A stretch of 64,000 nucleotides of DNA from Aldehydirespirator sp965116665 (GTDB lineage: Bacteria > Actinomycetota > Acidimicrobiia > Acidimicrobiales > Aldehydirespiratoraceae). How positions within the stretch are numbered: the stretch's first letter is position 1; every line of letters starts with the position of its first letter. This document shows positions 35,900-44,811 of this stretch, in pieces. Below the pieces are notes generated by a model. That model was not told the DNA's origin. It worked only from the letters and a program-made list of their open reading frames with translations, and ran no database searches. The stretch is from the NCBI GenBank assembly GCA_965116665.1, contig OZ220709.1, positions 2,108,001 to 2,172,000 of the forward strand. Direction: 5' to 3'. The position numbers and the translations under genes were made by a program.

Positions 35900-36316
35900 C
35901 TATGCGTGGACGATGAAGGCTTGACGGCGGTCGCGGCCGAACCGGTAGATCGAGTAGTCCCGGTCGAACGAGATCGCCCCGTGCACGCCGAGGCGCTGCA
36001 TGATCGACCAACTCGTGCGATCGACGATCGAGAACTGCTGGTCCGCGAACGCGTCGTGGGTCTGCGCGGCGATCTCGAGATCGGCGATCGTGGCGGCCTC
36101 GACGCGGGCCCTGCCGGCGCGGATCGCGGTGACCAGTGTCTCGGCGACATCGACGCCGAGACGGCTCGCGGCCAGGAACCACGTCTCGACGAGCACGTGG
36201 TCGCTCGTCAGCAGATCGCCGGAGAACTCGCTGAGCCGCTCGACGGCTCGGCGGTGATGGGCGTCGCTGAGGTCGGCCGCCGCGTACCACGCAGACGTGT
36301 CGACGAAGACGCTCAC
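35900..36316 (-). CDS. vapC: VapC-family PIN ribonuclease toxin
   Basis: A 138-residue PIN-domain toxin. The first catalytic aspartate is Asp6 (VFVDTSAW), the acidic Glu44 lies in VLVETW, and later acidic positions occur in FSIVDRTSW and SFDRDYSIY. VapC toxins cleave tRNA or rRNA. The start overlaps the upstream vapB gene by four bases (ATGA-type coupling), the normal VapBC order with antitoxin first. Confidence 0.92.
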   Translation of the reverse strand: MSVFVDTSAWYAAADLSDAHHRRAVERLSEFSGDLLTSDHVLVETWFLAASRLGVDVAETLVTAIRAGRARVEAATIADLEIAAQTHDAFADQQFSIVDRTSWSIMQRLGVHGAISFDRDYSIYRFGRDRRQAFIVHA

Positions 36317-36555
36317 CGCGGCGCAGCTAGCGCGGAAATCGCCTCGGCCGTGGCCCTCTTGCGATCGACGGCGATGTCGCTGCCGCCGGAGTCTCCGATG
36401 CCGAAGATGTCAGAGATGTCGGAGCTGGGGCCCGTCCGCGCGAGGTCGCGCTCGACGAGGCGGCGGATGTACTCGGCCATGCTGATGCCCAGATCGGCGG
36501 CCTTGCGCTTGATGAGCGCATGCTGTTCGGACTCGAGATCTATCTGTGTGCGCAT
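36313..36555 (-). CDS. vapB: VapB-family ribbon-helix-helix antitoxin
   Basis: An 80-residue protein. MRTQIDLESEQHALIKRKA followed by GISMAEYIRRLVERDL is a ribbon-helix-helix DNA-binding domain, and the C-terminal tail should wrap VapC. It is the first gene of the vapBC operon. A perfect palindrome overlaps its start codon and is the probable autoregulatory operator. Confidence 0.9.
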   Translation of the reverse strand: MRTQIDLESEQHALIKRKAADLGISMAEYIRRLVERDLARTGPSSDISDIFGIGDSGGSDIAVDRKRATAEAISALAAPR

Positions 36556-36578
36556 GATGCTACATCATAGCATCATGC
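36552..36578. promoter_or_regulatory. Probable VapBC operator
   Basis: GCATGATGCTA (36552-36562) and TAGCATCATGC (36568-36578) form a perfect 11-bp inverted repeat with a 5-bp spacer. It overlaps the vapB start codon, exactly where RHH antitoxins usually bind to repress their own operon. Confidence 0.75.
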
Positions 36579-36600
36579 GACGGGGGCGCTGCACCCGTAG

Positions 36601-36675
36601 AATCGGCTCTGGAACACCCTCGATGACCTAGCCGAACGATGACCTCGCCAGACGCAACCGTGTAACAACTCACCA
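36601..36675. repeat. Outer copy of the duplicated echA leader
   Basis: Matches 33513-33571 (34/38 and 18/21 bases). It additionally contains a 16-bp tandem duplication, ATGACCTAGCCGAACG followed by ATGACCTCGCCAGACG. It directly precedes the enoyl-CoA hydratase ATG and forms the right edge of the accessory island. Confidence 0.75.
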
Positions 36676-37457
36676 TGACCAGTCCCTTCAGAACCGAGGT
36701 CAGCGACGGCATCGCCGAACTCGAGCTTTGCAACCCGCCGGTGAACGCGTTCGGCGTCGACGCCCAGTTCGCACTGGCCGCGGAGATAGAGGCCCTCGGG
36801 CGGCGCGACGACGTGCGGGTGATCATCATCGCGGCCGTGGGCAAGGGCTTCTTCGCCGGGCTCGACATCAAGGAGATGGCCGCCGATCCGAGCCGCATCG
36901 TCGGTGCCAACCGGGCCAACTACGACACCTTCGCCGCCATTCACCTGAACCCGAAGCCCGTCATCGCCGCCGTGCACGGCTATGTGCTGGGGGGTGGCAT
37001 CGGCATCGCGGGCGCGGCCGACGTGGTGGTGGCCGCCGACGACGCCTACTTCGGCGTGCCCGAGATCGACCGGGGCGGCATGGGCATGGGGGCCCATCTG
37101 CAGCGCATGTTCAGCCTGCAGAAGGTGCGCTACATGTACTTCACCGGCGACACCATCGACGCGGCCGAGGCATACCGGCTCGGGGCGGTGGAGCGGGTCG
37201 TGCAGCGGGCCGAGCTGCGGGCCACCGCCCGCGAGATCGCAGGCCGCATCGCCTCCAAGTCGCCCCAGATGATCCGCATCGCCAAGCGGTCCCTCAACGG
37301 AGTCGAGGACGGCAGCCTCGAGGACAAGTACCGCTGGGAGCAGGGCTTCACCTTCGAGGCCTACCTTATGAGCGACTCCGCCGAGGCCCGGGAGTCCTTC
37401 GCGGAGGGCCGTGACCCTAGATTCGACACGCCGGGCCCCCCGGGAGGGGCCGGTTAG
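36675..37457 (+). CDS. Enoyl-CoA hydratase/isomerase family protein
   Basis: Crotonase-fold enzyme of 260 residues that hydrates or isomerises enoyl-CoA. The oxyanion-hole segments GFFAGLDIKEM (about 56-66) and HGYVLGGGIGIAGAADV (about 98-114) are present. In place of the second catalytic glutamate region it has PEIDRGGMG, close to the classical motif. It is followed eight bases later by a CBS-domain gene with an AGGAGG site, so the two are likely co-transcribed. Confidence 0.93.
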   Translation: MTSPFRTEVSDGIAELELCNPPVNAFGVDAQFALAAEIEALGRRDDVRVIIIAAVGKGFFAGLDIKEMAADPSRIVGANRANYDTFAAIHLNPKPVIAAVHGYVLGGGIGIAGAADVVVAADDAYFGVPEIDRGGMGMGAHLQRMFSLQKVRYMYFTGDTIDAAEAYRLGAVERVVQRAELRATAREIAGRIASKSPQMIRIAKRSLNGVEDGSLEDKYRWEQGFTFEAYLMSDSAEARESFAEGRDPRFDTPGPPGGAG

Positions 37458-37464
37458 GAGGACC

Positions 37465-38319
37465 GTGACCAGCACCAACATCGTGCAGCACTTCGAGGGC
37501 GTGCGGCTGTCGGGCATGAGGCTGTCCTCGCTCGTGGTGGTCCCCAGCGGCCGCAAGGTCGCCAGCGTCGTGGCGGCCATGGCCGCCCAGCACACGGGGT
37601 GCGCGGTGGTGACCGAGGGCGCCCGGCTGGCCGGCATCTTCACCGAGAGGGACGTCACCAAGCACGTAGTGCGCTCGCCCGACGTGTGGGGCGCGGCAGT
37701 CGACGACTTCATGACGGCCGACCCGGTCGTGATCGACCACGACGCGTCCGCCATCGACGCACTGAGGAAGATGAACAGCCGCCGGTTCCGCAACCTGCCC
37801 GTGACCGGCGCCGACGGCGACCTGCTGGGCAGCGTCACCCACTACGACCTCATCCGGCTGGCGGCATCGTTCCTGGGGTCGCGGAGCAAGCTGAGCCCGG
37901 ACCTGTCCCCCGAGCACAACCTGCACTTCGTGGACCTCACCGGGCTGCCGGCCCGCGATCCCCTGCTGGTGCTGTCCGGCGATTCCCTCGGCTCGGCCAT
38001 CGACGAAATGACTGCCGCCGAGACCGGACTGGCGTCGGTCGTGAACCGCCGAGGGACGGTGATAGGCGAGCTGACCGAGCACGACGTGTTCTTGAAGATC
38101 GCCTGCCGGGTCGAGGACCTCGACAGCGAGTCGGTCGGCGACTGGATGAACGAGCAGATCGCCGCGGCCGCGCCCGCCACGCCGATCAGCGAGGCGCTGC
38201 TCACCATGGCCGGACTGGGCCACCGCTATCTGGTGCTCATCAATGAGGTCGGCCGCGCTCTGGGCGTGGTGACGTTCCGGGAGATCACCGAGTACTTCGA
38301 GGTCGTGTGCGCGTCCTGA
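37465..38319 (+). CDS. CBS-domain protein (four CBS motifs)
   Basis: A 284-residue soluble protein composed of two CBS pairs: LAGIFTERDVTKHVV and LLGSVTHYDLIRLAA in the first pair, VIGELTEHDVFLKIA and ALGVVTFREITEYFE in the second. CBS pairs usually bind adenosyl ligands (AMP, ATP, SAM) and regulate partners. No catalytic domain is attached, so this is a stand-alone energy or ligand sensor. The GTG at 37465 has TAGGAGG directly upstream. Confidence 0.88.
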   Translation: MTSTNIVQHFEGVRLSGMRLSSLVVVPSGRKVASVVAAMAAQHTGCAVVTEGARLAGIFTERDVTKHVVRSPDVWGAAVDDFMTADPVVIDHDASAIDALRKMNSRRFRNLPVTGADGDLLGSVTHYDLIRLAASFLGSRSKLSPDLSPEHNLHFVDLTGLPARDPLLVLSGDSLGSAIDEMTAAETGLASVVNRRGTVIGELTEHDVFLKIACRVEDLDSESVGDWMNEQIAAAAPATPISEALLTMAGLGHRYLVLINEVGRALGVVTFREITEYFEVVCAS

Positions 38320-38415
38320 CCGGCGTGTAGCCGGCGCGCGCCACCGTCTAGGGTTCAGCCGGGGCCGCCAGCCGACGGCCCCGACCCGCCTGAAGCGACG
38401 AAGGGAGCCAAGCAA

Positions 38416-39780
38416 ATGGCCGACGACTACTACCGAGTGATGCTTCCGGAATCCGAGATGCCGACCCAGTGGTACAACGTGATCCCCGACCTGCCCGCGC
38501 CCCCGCCCCCGCCGCTGCACCCCGGCACCCTGGAGCCGGCCGGGCCCGACGACCTGGCCCCGCTGTTCCCTATGGGGCTGATCCTCCAGGAGGTGGCCGG
38601 CGACTCCTTCATCGACATCCCCGGCGGGGTGATCGACGTGCTGCGCCTGTGGCGCCCGAGCCCGCTGTTCAGGGCTCGCCGCCTGGAGAAGGCACTCGAC
38701 ACGCCGGCCAAGATCTTCTACAAGTACGAGGGTGTGAGCCCGGCCGGCTCCCACAAGCCCAACACGGCCGTGCCCCAGGCGTACTACAACCACGTCGAGG
38801 GCGTCACCAAGCTCACCACCGAGACCGGCGCGGGCCAGTGGGGAAGCGCCCTGGCCTTCGCCTGCGCCCAGTACGACATGGAGTGCGAGGTCTGGCAGGT
38901 GGCCGCGTCGTACCGCCAGAAGCCCTACCGCAAGACGATGATGGAGGTGTGGGGGGCCACCGTTCATCCCAGCCCCTCGGAGGTCACCGAGTACGGCCGC
39001 GGCCTGCTGGCCGCCGACCCCGACCATCCCGGCTCGCTGGGAATCGCGATCTCTGAGGCCATCTCGGTGGCGGCCGCCGACCCGGCGGTCCGCTACTCGC
39101 TGGGCAGCGTTCTCAACCACGTGATCCTGCACCAGACCATCATCGGCGAGGAGGCCCTGCGCCAGCTGGCCATGGTGGGGGAGACCCCCGACCTACTGGT
39201 GGGCTGCACCGGCGGCGGATCCAACTTCGGCGGGCTGGCCATGCCGTTCCTGCGCGAGAAGCTGGCCGGCAACATGGCGCCGACCATCCGCTGCGTGGAG
39301 CCCGCCGCGTGCCCGTCGCTGACCCGGGGCGAGTACCGCTACGACTTCGGCGACACCGCCTGCACCACGCCGCTGCTGAAGATGCACACCCTGGGGTCGG
39401 CGTTCATACCCGAGCCGATCCACGCCGGCGGCCTGCGCTACCACGGCATGTCGCCGCTGATCTCCCACGTCTACGAGCTCGGCCTCACCGAGGCGGTCGC
39501 CATCGGTCAGATGGAGTGCTTCGCGGCGGCCCTGCAGTTCGCCCGCACCGAGGGGATCGTTCCCGCGCCCGAGCCGACCCACGCCCTGGCCGCGGCGATC
39601 CGCGAGGCGCAGGCCTGCAAGGAGTCGGGCGAGTCGAAGACCATCCTCACCGCGCTCTGCGGCCACGGCCATCTCGATCTGGCCGCCTACGAGGACTACA
39701 TCGCGGGCGCCATGGCCGACCTCGACCTGTCCGACGAGGCCCTGGCGGAGTCAATGCAGGCCATCCCAGCGCTGGCCTGA
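38416..39780 (+). CDS. trpB2: TrpB2-type tryptophan synthase beta-like protein
   Basis: PLP enzyme of 454 residues of the TrpB2 group, which condenses indole or a related nucleophile with serine. The PLP lysine is in AGSHKPNTAV near residue 114, the phosphate-binding loop GCTGGGSNFGG near 261, and ETGAGQWGSALA matches the TrpB catalytic glutamate region. TrpB2 proteins carry an N-terminal extension, seen here. It is separate from trpD at 49954, so its biosynthetic role is uncertain; indole salvage is often proposed. Confidence 0.92.
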   Translation: MADDYYRVMLPESEMPTQWYNVIPDLPAPPPPPLHPGTLEPAGPDDLAPLFPMGLILQEVAGDSFIDIPGGVIDVLRLWRPSPLFRARRLEKALDTPAKIFYKYEGVSPAGSHKPNTAVPQAYYNHVEGVTKLTTETGAGQWGSALAFACAQYDMECEVWQVAASYRQKPYRKTMMEVWGATVHPSPSEVTEYGRGLLAADPDHPGSLGIAISEAISVAAADPAVRYSLGSVLNHVILHQTIIGEEALRQLAMVGETPDLLVGCTGGGSNFGGLAMPFLREKLAGNMAPTIRCVEPAACPSLTRGEYRYDFGDTACTTPLLKMHTLGSAFIPEPIHAGGLRYHGMSPLISHVYELGLTEAVAIGQMECFAAALQFARTEGIVPAPEPTHALAAAIREAQACKESGESKTILTALCGHGHLDLAAYEDYIAGAMADLDLSDEALAESMQAIPALA

Positions 39781-39790
39781 GACCCGGCCG

Positions 39791-40156
39791 ATGGGTGACG
39801 CGCCGGGGGCACCGCCGGTGTCGCGAATCGAAGTGGGCGCTGCTCAGACGCGGGTGCGCGTGAGCGTGGCCGGCGTGACGGTGGCAGACTCGCAGTCAGC
39901 CAAGGTGCTGACGGAGGGCTCGCTGCCGCCCCGCTACTACCTTCCCCCGGCTGACGTCCGCATGGACCTGCTGGCTCGTACCGACACGTCCACGCGCTGT
40001 CCCTACAAGGGTGTCGCCGAGTACTGGTCCCTCACCGTGGCGGGGGAGACGCACGACGACATCGTGTGGTCCTATCCACATCCTGTGCCCGAGGCTGCCG
40101 GCATCGCAGGCCTGCTCTGCTTCTACAACGAGCGTGTAGCCATCGAAGAGGGGTAG
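39791..40156 (+). CDS. DUF427 protein
   Basis: A 121-residue DUF427-family protein. The conserved core VLTEGSLPPRYYLPPADV, then CPYKGVAEYWS and WSYPHPVPEAAGIAGLLCFYNERV, is complete. The family's function is unknown; the fold is a small beta-tent. It follows trpB2 by 10 bp and probably shares its transcript. Confidence 0.93.
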   Translation: MGDAPGAPPVSRIEVGAAQTRVRVSVAGVTVADSQSAKVLTEGSLPPRYYLPPADVRMDLLARTDTSTRCPYKGVAEYWSLTVAGETHDDIVWSYPHPVPEAAGIAGLLCFYNERVAIEEG

Positions 40157-40169
40157 GCGCAGGGACCGG

Positions 40170-41546
40170 TCAGATCTGCTGGAGAGCCTTGGTGATGTTG
40201 ACCACGGCCTCGCGGCCGTCGCCGAAGAGCATCATCGAGTTGTCCGCCGCGAACAGGGGATTGGGGATGCCCGCGAACCCGGGGCTCAGGCTCCGCTTGA
40301 TCACCACCACGACGCCGCTCTTGTCGACGTCGAGGATCGGCATCCCCGCGATGGGGCTGGACGGGTCGGTGCGGGCGATGGGGTTCACCACGTCGTTGGC
40401 GCCCAGCACGATGGTCACGTCGGTCTGCTCGAACGTGGGGTTGATGTCGTCCATCTCGATCAGCTTCTCGTAGCTGATCTCGGCCTCGGCCAGCAGCACG
40501 TTCATGTGGCCGGGCATGCGACCGGCCACGGGATGGATCCCGAACACCACCTCGGTGCCCCGTTCCTCCAGGCGCCGGGCCAGGTCGCGCACCGCATGCT
40601 GGGCCTGGGCCACCGCCAGCCCGTAGCCGGGAACGACGGCGACCCGCTCGGCCGACTCGAGCAGCATGGCCACGTCGTCGGCCGAGGTCGAGCGGACCTT
40701 GCCCGCATACACGTCGTCGGCGCTGGGGCCGCCCGCACCCGAGGGCGCGGGACTGAACATCACCGCCGGCAGCGACCGGTTCATGGCGACGCACATGATC
40801 TGGGTGAGGATCAGGCCGCTGGCGCCCACCAGCGAGCCGGCGATGATCAGCAGCGAGTTGTCGAGCACGAAGCCGGCTGCGACGGCCGCCATGCCCGACA
40901 GCGAGTTGAGCAGCGCGATCACCACCGGCATGTCGGCCCCGCCGATGGGCGACACCACGAGCACGCCGAGCAGGGCCCCGTCGGCCACAAGCAGCCACAG
41001 CCACAGCGGGTTGCTCGCGTCCACGACCATCAGGATCCCGAACACCACCGCCGCTGCCGCGCCGGTGACGCTCACGATCCTCATCCCCGGGAATCCGGAC
41101 CAGCGCAGGGACTCCTGGAGCTTGCCGAAGGCGATCAGGCTGCCGGTGAACGTCAGCGCGCCGATCAGCGAGGCCAGCGCGGCCGCGGCCGAGAGCCGGG
41201 CCGAGGCGGTGTCGAGGTCTGCGGCCTCTAGGTACGTCGCGGCCGCCACCAGGACCGACGCGCCGCCCCCGAAACCGTTGAACAGGGCCACCAGTTCCGG
41301 CATGGCCGTCATCTGCACCCGAACGGCCAGCAGCGCCCCGACAGCCGCTCCCAGGACCAGCCCGCCGACGATCCACTCGAAGCTCAGAATCGACTTGTCG
41401 GCGAGGGTGACCACCACCGCGATGAGCATGCCGGTCGCACCGAACTGGTTGCCCCGGACCGCGGTGCGGGGGCGGCTCAGCCGCTTGAGGCCGAGGATGA
41501 ACAGCACCGCCGCGGCGAGATAGCCGAGCGTGGTCCAGTCGTCCAT
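40170..41546 (-). CDS. pntB: NAD(P) transhydrogenase subunit beta
   Basis: A 458-residue membrane subunit carrying about eight to nine helices followed by the soluble NADP(H)-binding domain III. VVPGYGLAVAQAQHAV, with the GxGxxxA/V-like NADP fingerprint, and VFGIHPVAGRMPGHMNVLLAEA and the C-terminal GDGREAV segment are diagnostic. The enzyme couples proton import to NADPH formation. The ATG at 41546 overlaps the stop of the preceding gene by one base (TGATG). Confidence 0.95.
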   Translation of the reverse strand: MDDWTTLGYLAAAVLFILGLKRLSRPRTAVRGNQFGATGMLIAVVVTLADKSILSFEWIVGGLVLGAAVGALLAVRVQMTAMPELVALFNGFGGGASVLVAAATYLEAADLDTASARLSAAAALASLIGALTFTGSLIAFGKLQESLRWSGFPGMRIVSVTGAAAAVVFGILMVVDASNPLWLWLLVADGALLGVLVVSPIGGADMPVVIALLNSLSGMAAVAAGFVLDNSLLIIAGSLVGASGLILTQIMCVAMNRSLPAVMFSPAPSGAGGPSADDVYAGKVRSTSADDVAMLLESAERVAVVPGYGLAVAQAQHAVRDLARRLEERGTEVVFGIHPVAGRMPGHMNVLLAEAEISYEKLIEMDDINPTFEQTDVTIVLGANDVVNPIARTDPSSPIAGMPILDVDKSGVVVVIKRSLSPGFAGIPNPLFAADNSMMLFGDGREAVVNITKALQQI

Positions 41547-41875
41547 CACGACTCGCCCGCTACTTCGCCTCGACCGTCGCCGGAGGGCGCGTCCCGGCGG
41601 CGCTTGGGGCGGAACATGTGCAGCATCCGGTGGGTGACCAGGAAGCCGCCCACCACATTGATCATCGCCAGTGTCACCGCCGCGAACCCGAGCACGGTCG
41701 TGAACGTGCGGTGATCGGCGCCCGCAGCCACCAGCGCGCCCACGATCGTGATGCCCGAGATGGCGTTCGAGCCCGACATGAGGGGTGTGTGCAGCGTCGG
41801 GGGCACCTTGGTTATCAGCTCGACCCCGAGGAACACGGCCATCACGAACAGCGTGACGGCAACCAGAAGATCCAT
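41546..41875 (-). CDS. pntAb: NAD(P) transhydrogenase subunit alpha, membrane part
   Basis: A 109-residue protein with three hydrophobic helices. The typical segment PPTLHTPLMSGSNAISGI is present near residues 25-42. It is the short membrane alpha subunit found where PntA is split in two, between the soluble alpha part and PntB. Close overlaps on both sides indicate one operon. Confidence 0.95.
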   Translation of the reverse strand: MDLLVAVTLFVMAVFLGVELITKVPPTLHTPLMSGSNAISGITIVGALVAAGADHRTFTTVLGFAAVTLAMINVVGGFLVTHRMLHMFRPKRRRDAPSGDGRGEVAGES

Positions 41876-41878
41876 GGT

Positions 41879-43042
41879 CTAGCCCTCCGCGTCCGCTTCG
41901 TGGGAGGCTGCGCCCCCGTCGAGCGCCGCGGCCACCTCCGGGTTCACCACCTCGCCGTCGAGCGACACGAGCATGGCCGCGAGGATCTCGTCGTCGGTGC
42001 GGAGGTCCATCTCGCCGTCGGGAGCGAGATGAAGCAGGACCGCGACGAGGTTGCGGGAGAACATCTGGCTGGCGTGGCGAGAGCACCGCGACACCAGGTC
42101 GGTGGGGGCCAGCACGGTCACGCCGCCCCGGTCGATCTCTGCGTCGGACTGCGACACGGCGCAGTTGCCGCCGCGCTCGGAGGCCAGATCGATGACGACC
42201 GAGCCGGGAGCCATGGCGTCGACCATCGATGCGGTGAGCAGCAGGGGCGAAGCTCGCCCGGGGATGGCCGCGGTGGTGATGACCACGTCGGATGCGGCCA
42301 CGTAGGGGGCCAGCAATTCCTGCTGCCTGCCGGCGACATCGTCGCTCTGGGCACGCGCGTAGCCGCCGGCGTCCTCGGCGCCGGCCGCGCCGGCCCCCGC
42401 CTCGTCGAGGTCGAGTTCCACGGCACGGGCTCCCATCGAGCGGATCTGCTCGACGGCCGCGGGGCGCACGTCGTAGCCCTCGACCACCGCGCCGAGACGG
42501 CGAGAGGTGGCGATGGCCTGCAGGCCGGCCACGCCGGCCCCCAGCACTAGGACCCGAGCCGGCGCCAGGGTCCCGGCGGCCGTCATCATCAGCGGGAACA
42601 TCTGCGGCAGCCGGCTCGCAGCCAGCAGGACCGACTCGTAGCCGGCGATGGTTCCCATCGATGACAGCACGTCCATGCTCTGGGCCCGGGTGATGCGGGG
42701 GACCAGGTCCAAGGAGAAAGCGGTGGTGCCATCATCGGCGTACCGTTTCGCTCGGGACGGCACCCACAGCGGGTCGAACACGCCGACGAAGGCGGCCGGG
42801 GCCGCACCGCCCTGTGAAAGGTCGCGCACCGAGACCACCAGGTCGGCCCCGGCCACCTTGGCGGCTGGGGCCACGGATGCCCCCGCCTGGAGGTAGGAGT
42901 CGTCGTCGATTCCGGCATCCCGACCGGCGCCCTGCTCGACCACCAGCTCGAAGCCGTGCTGCGTGAGCGTCTCGACCCCGGCGGGGACGAGGGCCACGCG
43001 TTTCTCCCTAGGCGCGGATTCGCGCAGCAGTCCCAGGCGCAC
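41879..43042 (-). CDS. pntAa: NAD(P) transhydrogenase subunit alpha, NAD-binding part
   Basis: A 387-residue soluble NAD(H)-binding domain I subunit. It begins MRLGLLRESAPREKRVALVP, contains the alanine-dehydrogenase-like VLVLGAGVAGLQAIA nucleotide fingerprint near residue 168-182 and TTAAIPGRASPLLL. It is the first gene of a three-gene pnt operon, read towards lower coordinates. The split architecture resembles that of Rhodospirillum rather than E. coli. Confidence 0.95.
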   Translation of the reverse strand: MRLGLLRESAPREKRVALVPAGVETLTQHGFELVVEQGAGRDAGIDDDSYLQAGASVAPAAKVAGADLVVSVRDLSQGGAAPAAFVGVFDPLWVPSRAKRYADDGTTAFSLDLVPRITRAQSMDVLSSMGTIAGYESVLLAASRLPQMFPLMMTAAGTLAPARVLVLGAGVAGLQAIATSRRLGAVVEGYDVRPAAVEQIRSMGARAVELDLDEAGAGAAGAEDAGGYARAQSDDVAGRQQELLAPYVAASDVVITTAAIPGRASPLLLTASMVDAMAPGSVVIDLASERGGNCAVSQSDAEIDRGGVTVLAPTDLVSRCSRHASQMFSRNLVAVLLHLAPDGEMDLRTDDEILAAMLVSLDGEVVNPEVAAALDGGAASHEADAEG

Positions 43043-43138
43043 GAAGCATGGAGCCTAGCCGGGGCAAGACTTGAACTCGCCCCCCACCTCCTCGGCCCCT
43101 AGTCTCCGGCTGTTCGCATCCCGTCGATGCTCTGAGAG

Positions 43139-44695
43139 GTGAGCGTGAGCACCATCATCCACTCCAGCCCGCTGCCCGATGTGGCCATTCCCGAGGTGTC
43201 CATCACCGACTGCGTGTTCGCGTCGGCCGCCGAGCGCGCCGACGAAGTCGCCATCACCGACGGGGACGCCTCGTCCTACACCTACTCGCAGCTGCACGGC
43301 GCGATCCGGAGCCTCGGCGGTGGTCTGAGCTCGAACGGTGTGGGCCCGGGCACCACCGTCGGCATCCTGGCGCCAAACATCCCCGAGTACGCCATCGCCT
43401 TCCACGGCATCGCGCTGGCGGGAGGCACGGTCACCACCATCAACCCCACCTACCGGCCCGAGGAGGTGGGCTTCCAGCTCCAGGACGCGTCCGCGTCGCT
43501 GCTGGTGACCATCCCGATGTTCCTCGAGACCGCCCGGGCCGCGGCGAAGGGCACCGGAGTGGAGGAGATCGTGGTCATGGGCGAGGCCGACGGCGCGACG
43601 CCGTTGGGATCATTGTTCGGCGAGCCCATCGACCAGGTGCCGGTCGACTACGCGGAGCATGTGGTCGTGCTGCCCTACTCGTCGGGCACTACCGGTCTGC
43701 CCAAGGGGGTGATGCTGACCCACCGCAATCTCGTCGCCAACATCGCCCAGATGGAGCACACCTTCATCCCCTCCGACGGGGAGGCGGCCCTGGCCGTGCT
43801 GCCGTTCTTCCACATCTACGGGATGCAGGTGCTGATGAACATGCTGCTCGCCCTCGGTGTGAGGGTGGTGACCATGCCCCGCTTCGACATGGTGCGAGCG
43901 CTGGAGCTCGTGCAGAGCGAGAAGATCACGCGGTTCTTCGCGGTGCCGCCGATGGTGCTGGGACTGGCCAAGCATCCGGTCGTGGACGAATTCGACCTCT
44001 CGTCGGTCAAGCAGATCTTCTCGGGCGCGGCCCCGCTGGGTGCGGACCTGGCCGCGGCAGCCGCGGCCCGGGTGGGCTGCGAGGTCGTGCAGGGCTACGG
44101 GATGACCGAACTCAGCCCGGTCAGCCACTGCACGCCCGCCGGCCAGTTCCGGCCGGGAACAAGCGGGGTGACCATCTCCAATACCGAGATCCGGATCGTC
44201 GACCCCGGAACGGGCGCCGACCTCGACGTGGGCGGGCGGGGCGAGCTGCTGGTGCGGGGCCCGCAGGTGATGAAGGGCTATCTGAACAACCCGGACGCCA
44301 CCGCCGAGACCCTCGACGCCGACGGTTGGCTCCACACCGGAGACGTGGCCGTGCTCGACCGCGAGGGCCACGTCTCGATCGTCGACCGCATCAAGGAGCT
44401 GATCAAGTACAAGGGCTTCCAGGTCGCTCCCGCGGAGCTGGAGGCGGTGCTGATCACCCATCCGGCGGTGGCCGACGCAGCGGTGATCGGCGTCCCCGAC
44501 GAGGAGGCCGGGGAGCTTCCCAAAGCCTTCGTCGCCCTTGCTCCGGGCGCGGAGGCTCCAAGCCTCGCCGAGATCCAGTCCCACGTGGGGGAGCATCTGG
44601 CCACCTACAAGCAGGTGCGGGAGATGGAGGTGCTGGAGGCCATCCCCAAGAGCGCCTCCGGCAAGATCCTGAGGCGCGAACTCAGGGACCGCTGA
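43139..44695 (+). CDS. Acyl-CoA synthetase (4-coumarate-CoA ligase-like)
   Basis: Adenylate-forming enzyme of 518 residues that activates a carboxylic acid as its CoA ester. The P-loop-like LPYSSGTTGLPKGVMLTH is near residue 177, QGYGMTELSP near 320, the GWLHTGDVA motif near 399 and the catalytic lysine segment SASGKILRREL at the C-terminus. The close resemblance to plant 4CL suggests an aromatic or medium-chain substrate, but this is not decisive. GTG codons at 43139 and 43145 are both possible starts. Confidence 0.92.
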   Translation: MSVSTIIHSSPLPDVAIPEVSITDCVFASAAERADEVAITDGDASSYTYSQLHGAIRSLGGGLSSNGVGPGTTVGILAPNIPEYAIAFHGIALAGGTVTTINPTYRPEEVGFQLQDASASLLVTIPMFLETARAAAKGTGVEEIVVMGEADGATPLGSLFGEPIDQVPVDYAEHVVVLPYSSGTTGLPKGVMLTHRNLVANIAQMEHTFIPSDGEAALAVLPFFHIYGMQVLMNMLLALGVRVVTMPRFDMVRALELVQSEKITRFFAVPPMVLGLAKHPVVDEFDLSSVKQIFSGAAPLGADLAAAAAARVGCEVVQGYGMTELSPVSHCTPAGQFRPGTSGVTISNTEIRIVDPGTGADLDVGGRGELLVRGPQVMKGYLNNPDATAETLDADGWLHTGDVAVLDREGHVSIVDRIKELIKYKGFQVAPAELEAVLITHPAVADAAVIGVPDEEAGELPKAFVALAPGAEAPSLAEIQSHVGEHLATYKQVREMEVLEAIPKSASGKILRRELRDR

Positions 44696-44811
44696 GAGCT
44701 CCAACAATCCGCGCCCGGCATGCATGGTTGCCGTGCGGTTCGTCTAGGGTGCTACGCGATGTCCGCAGCCGGCTGAGTTCCGGCCACGAGAACACGAAAG
44801 GAACGCGACCG

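Noticed and set aside
37417..39132. 571-codon minus-strand frame opposite the CBS and trpB2 genes
   Set aside because: Antisense to two recognised proteins; composition dominated by Gly, Arg, Val and His with no motif.
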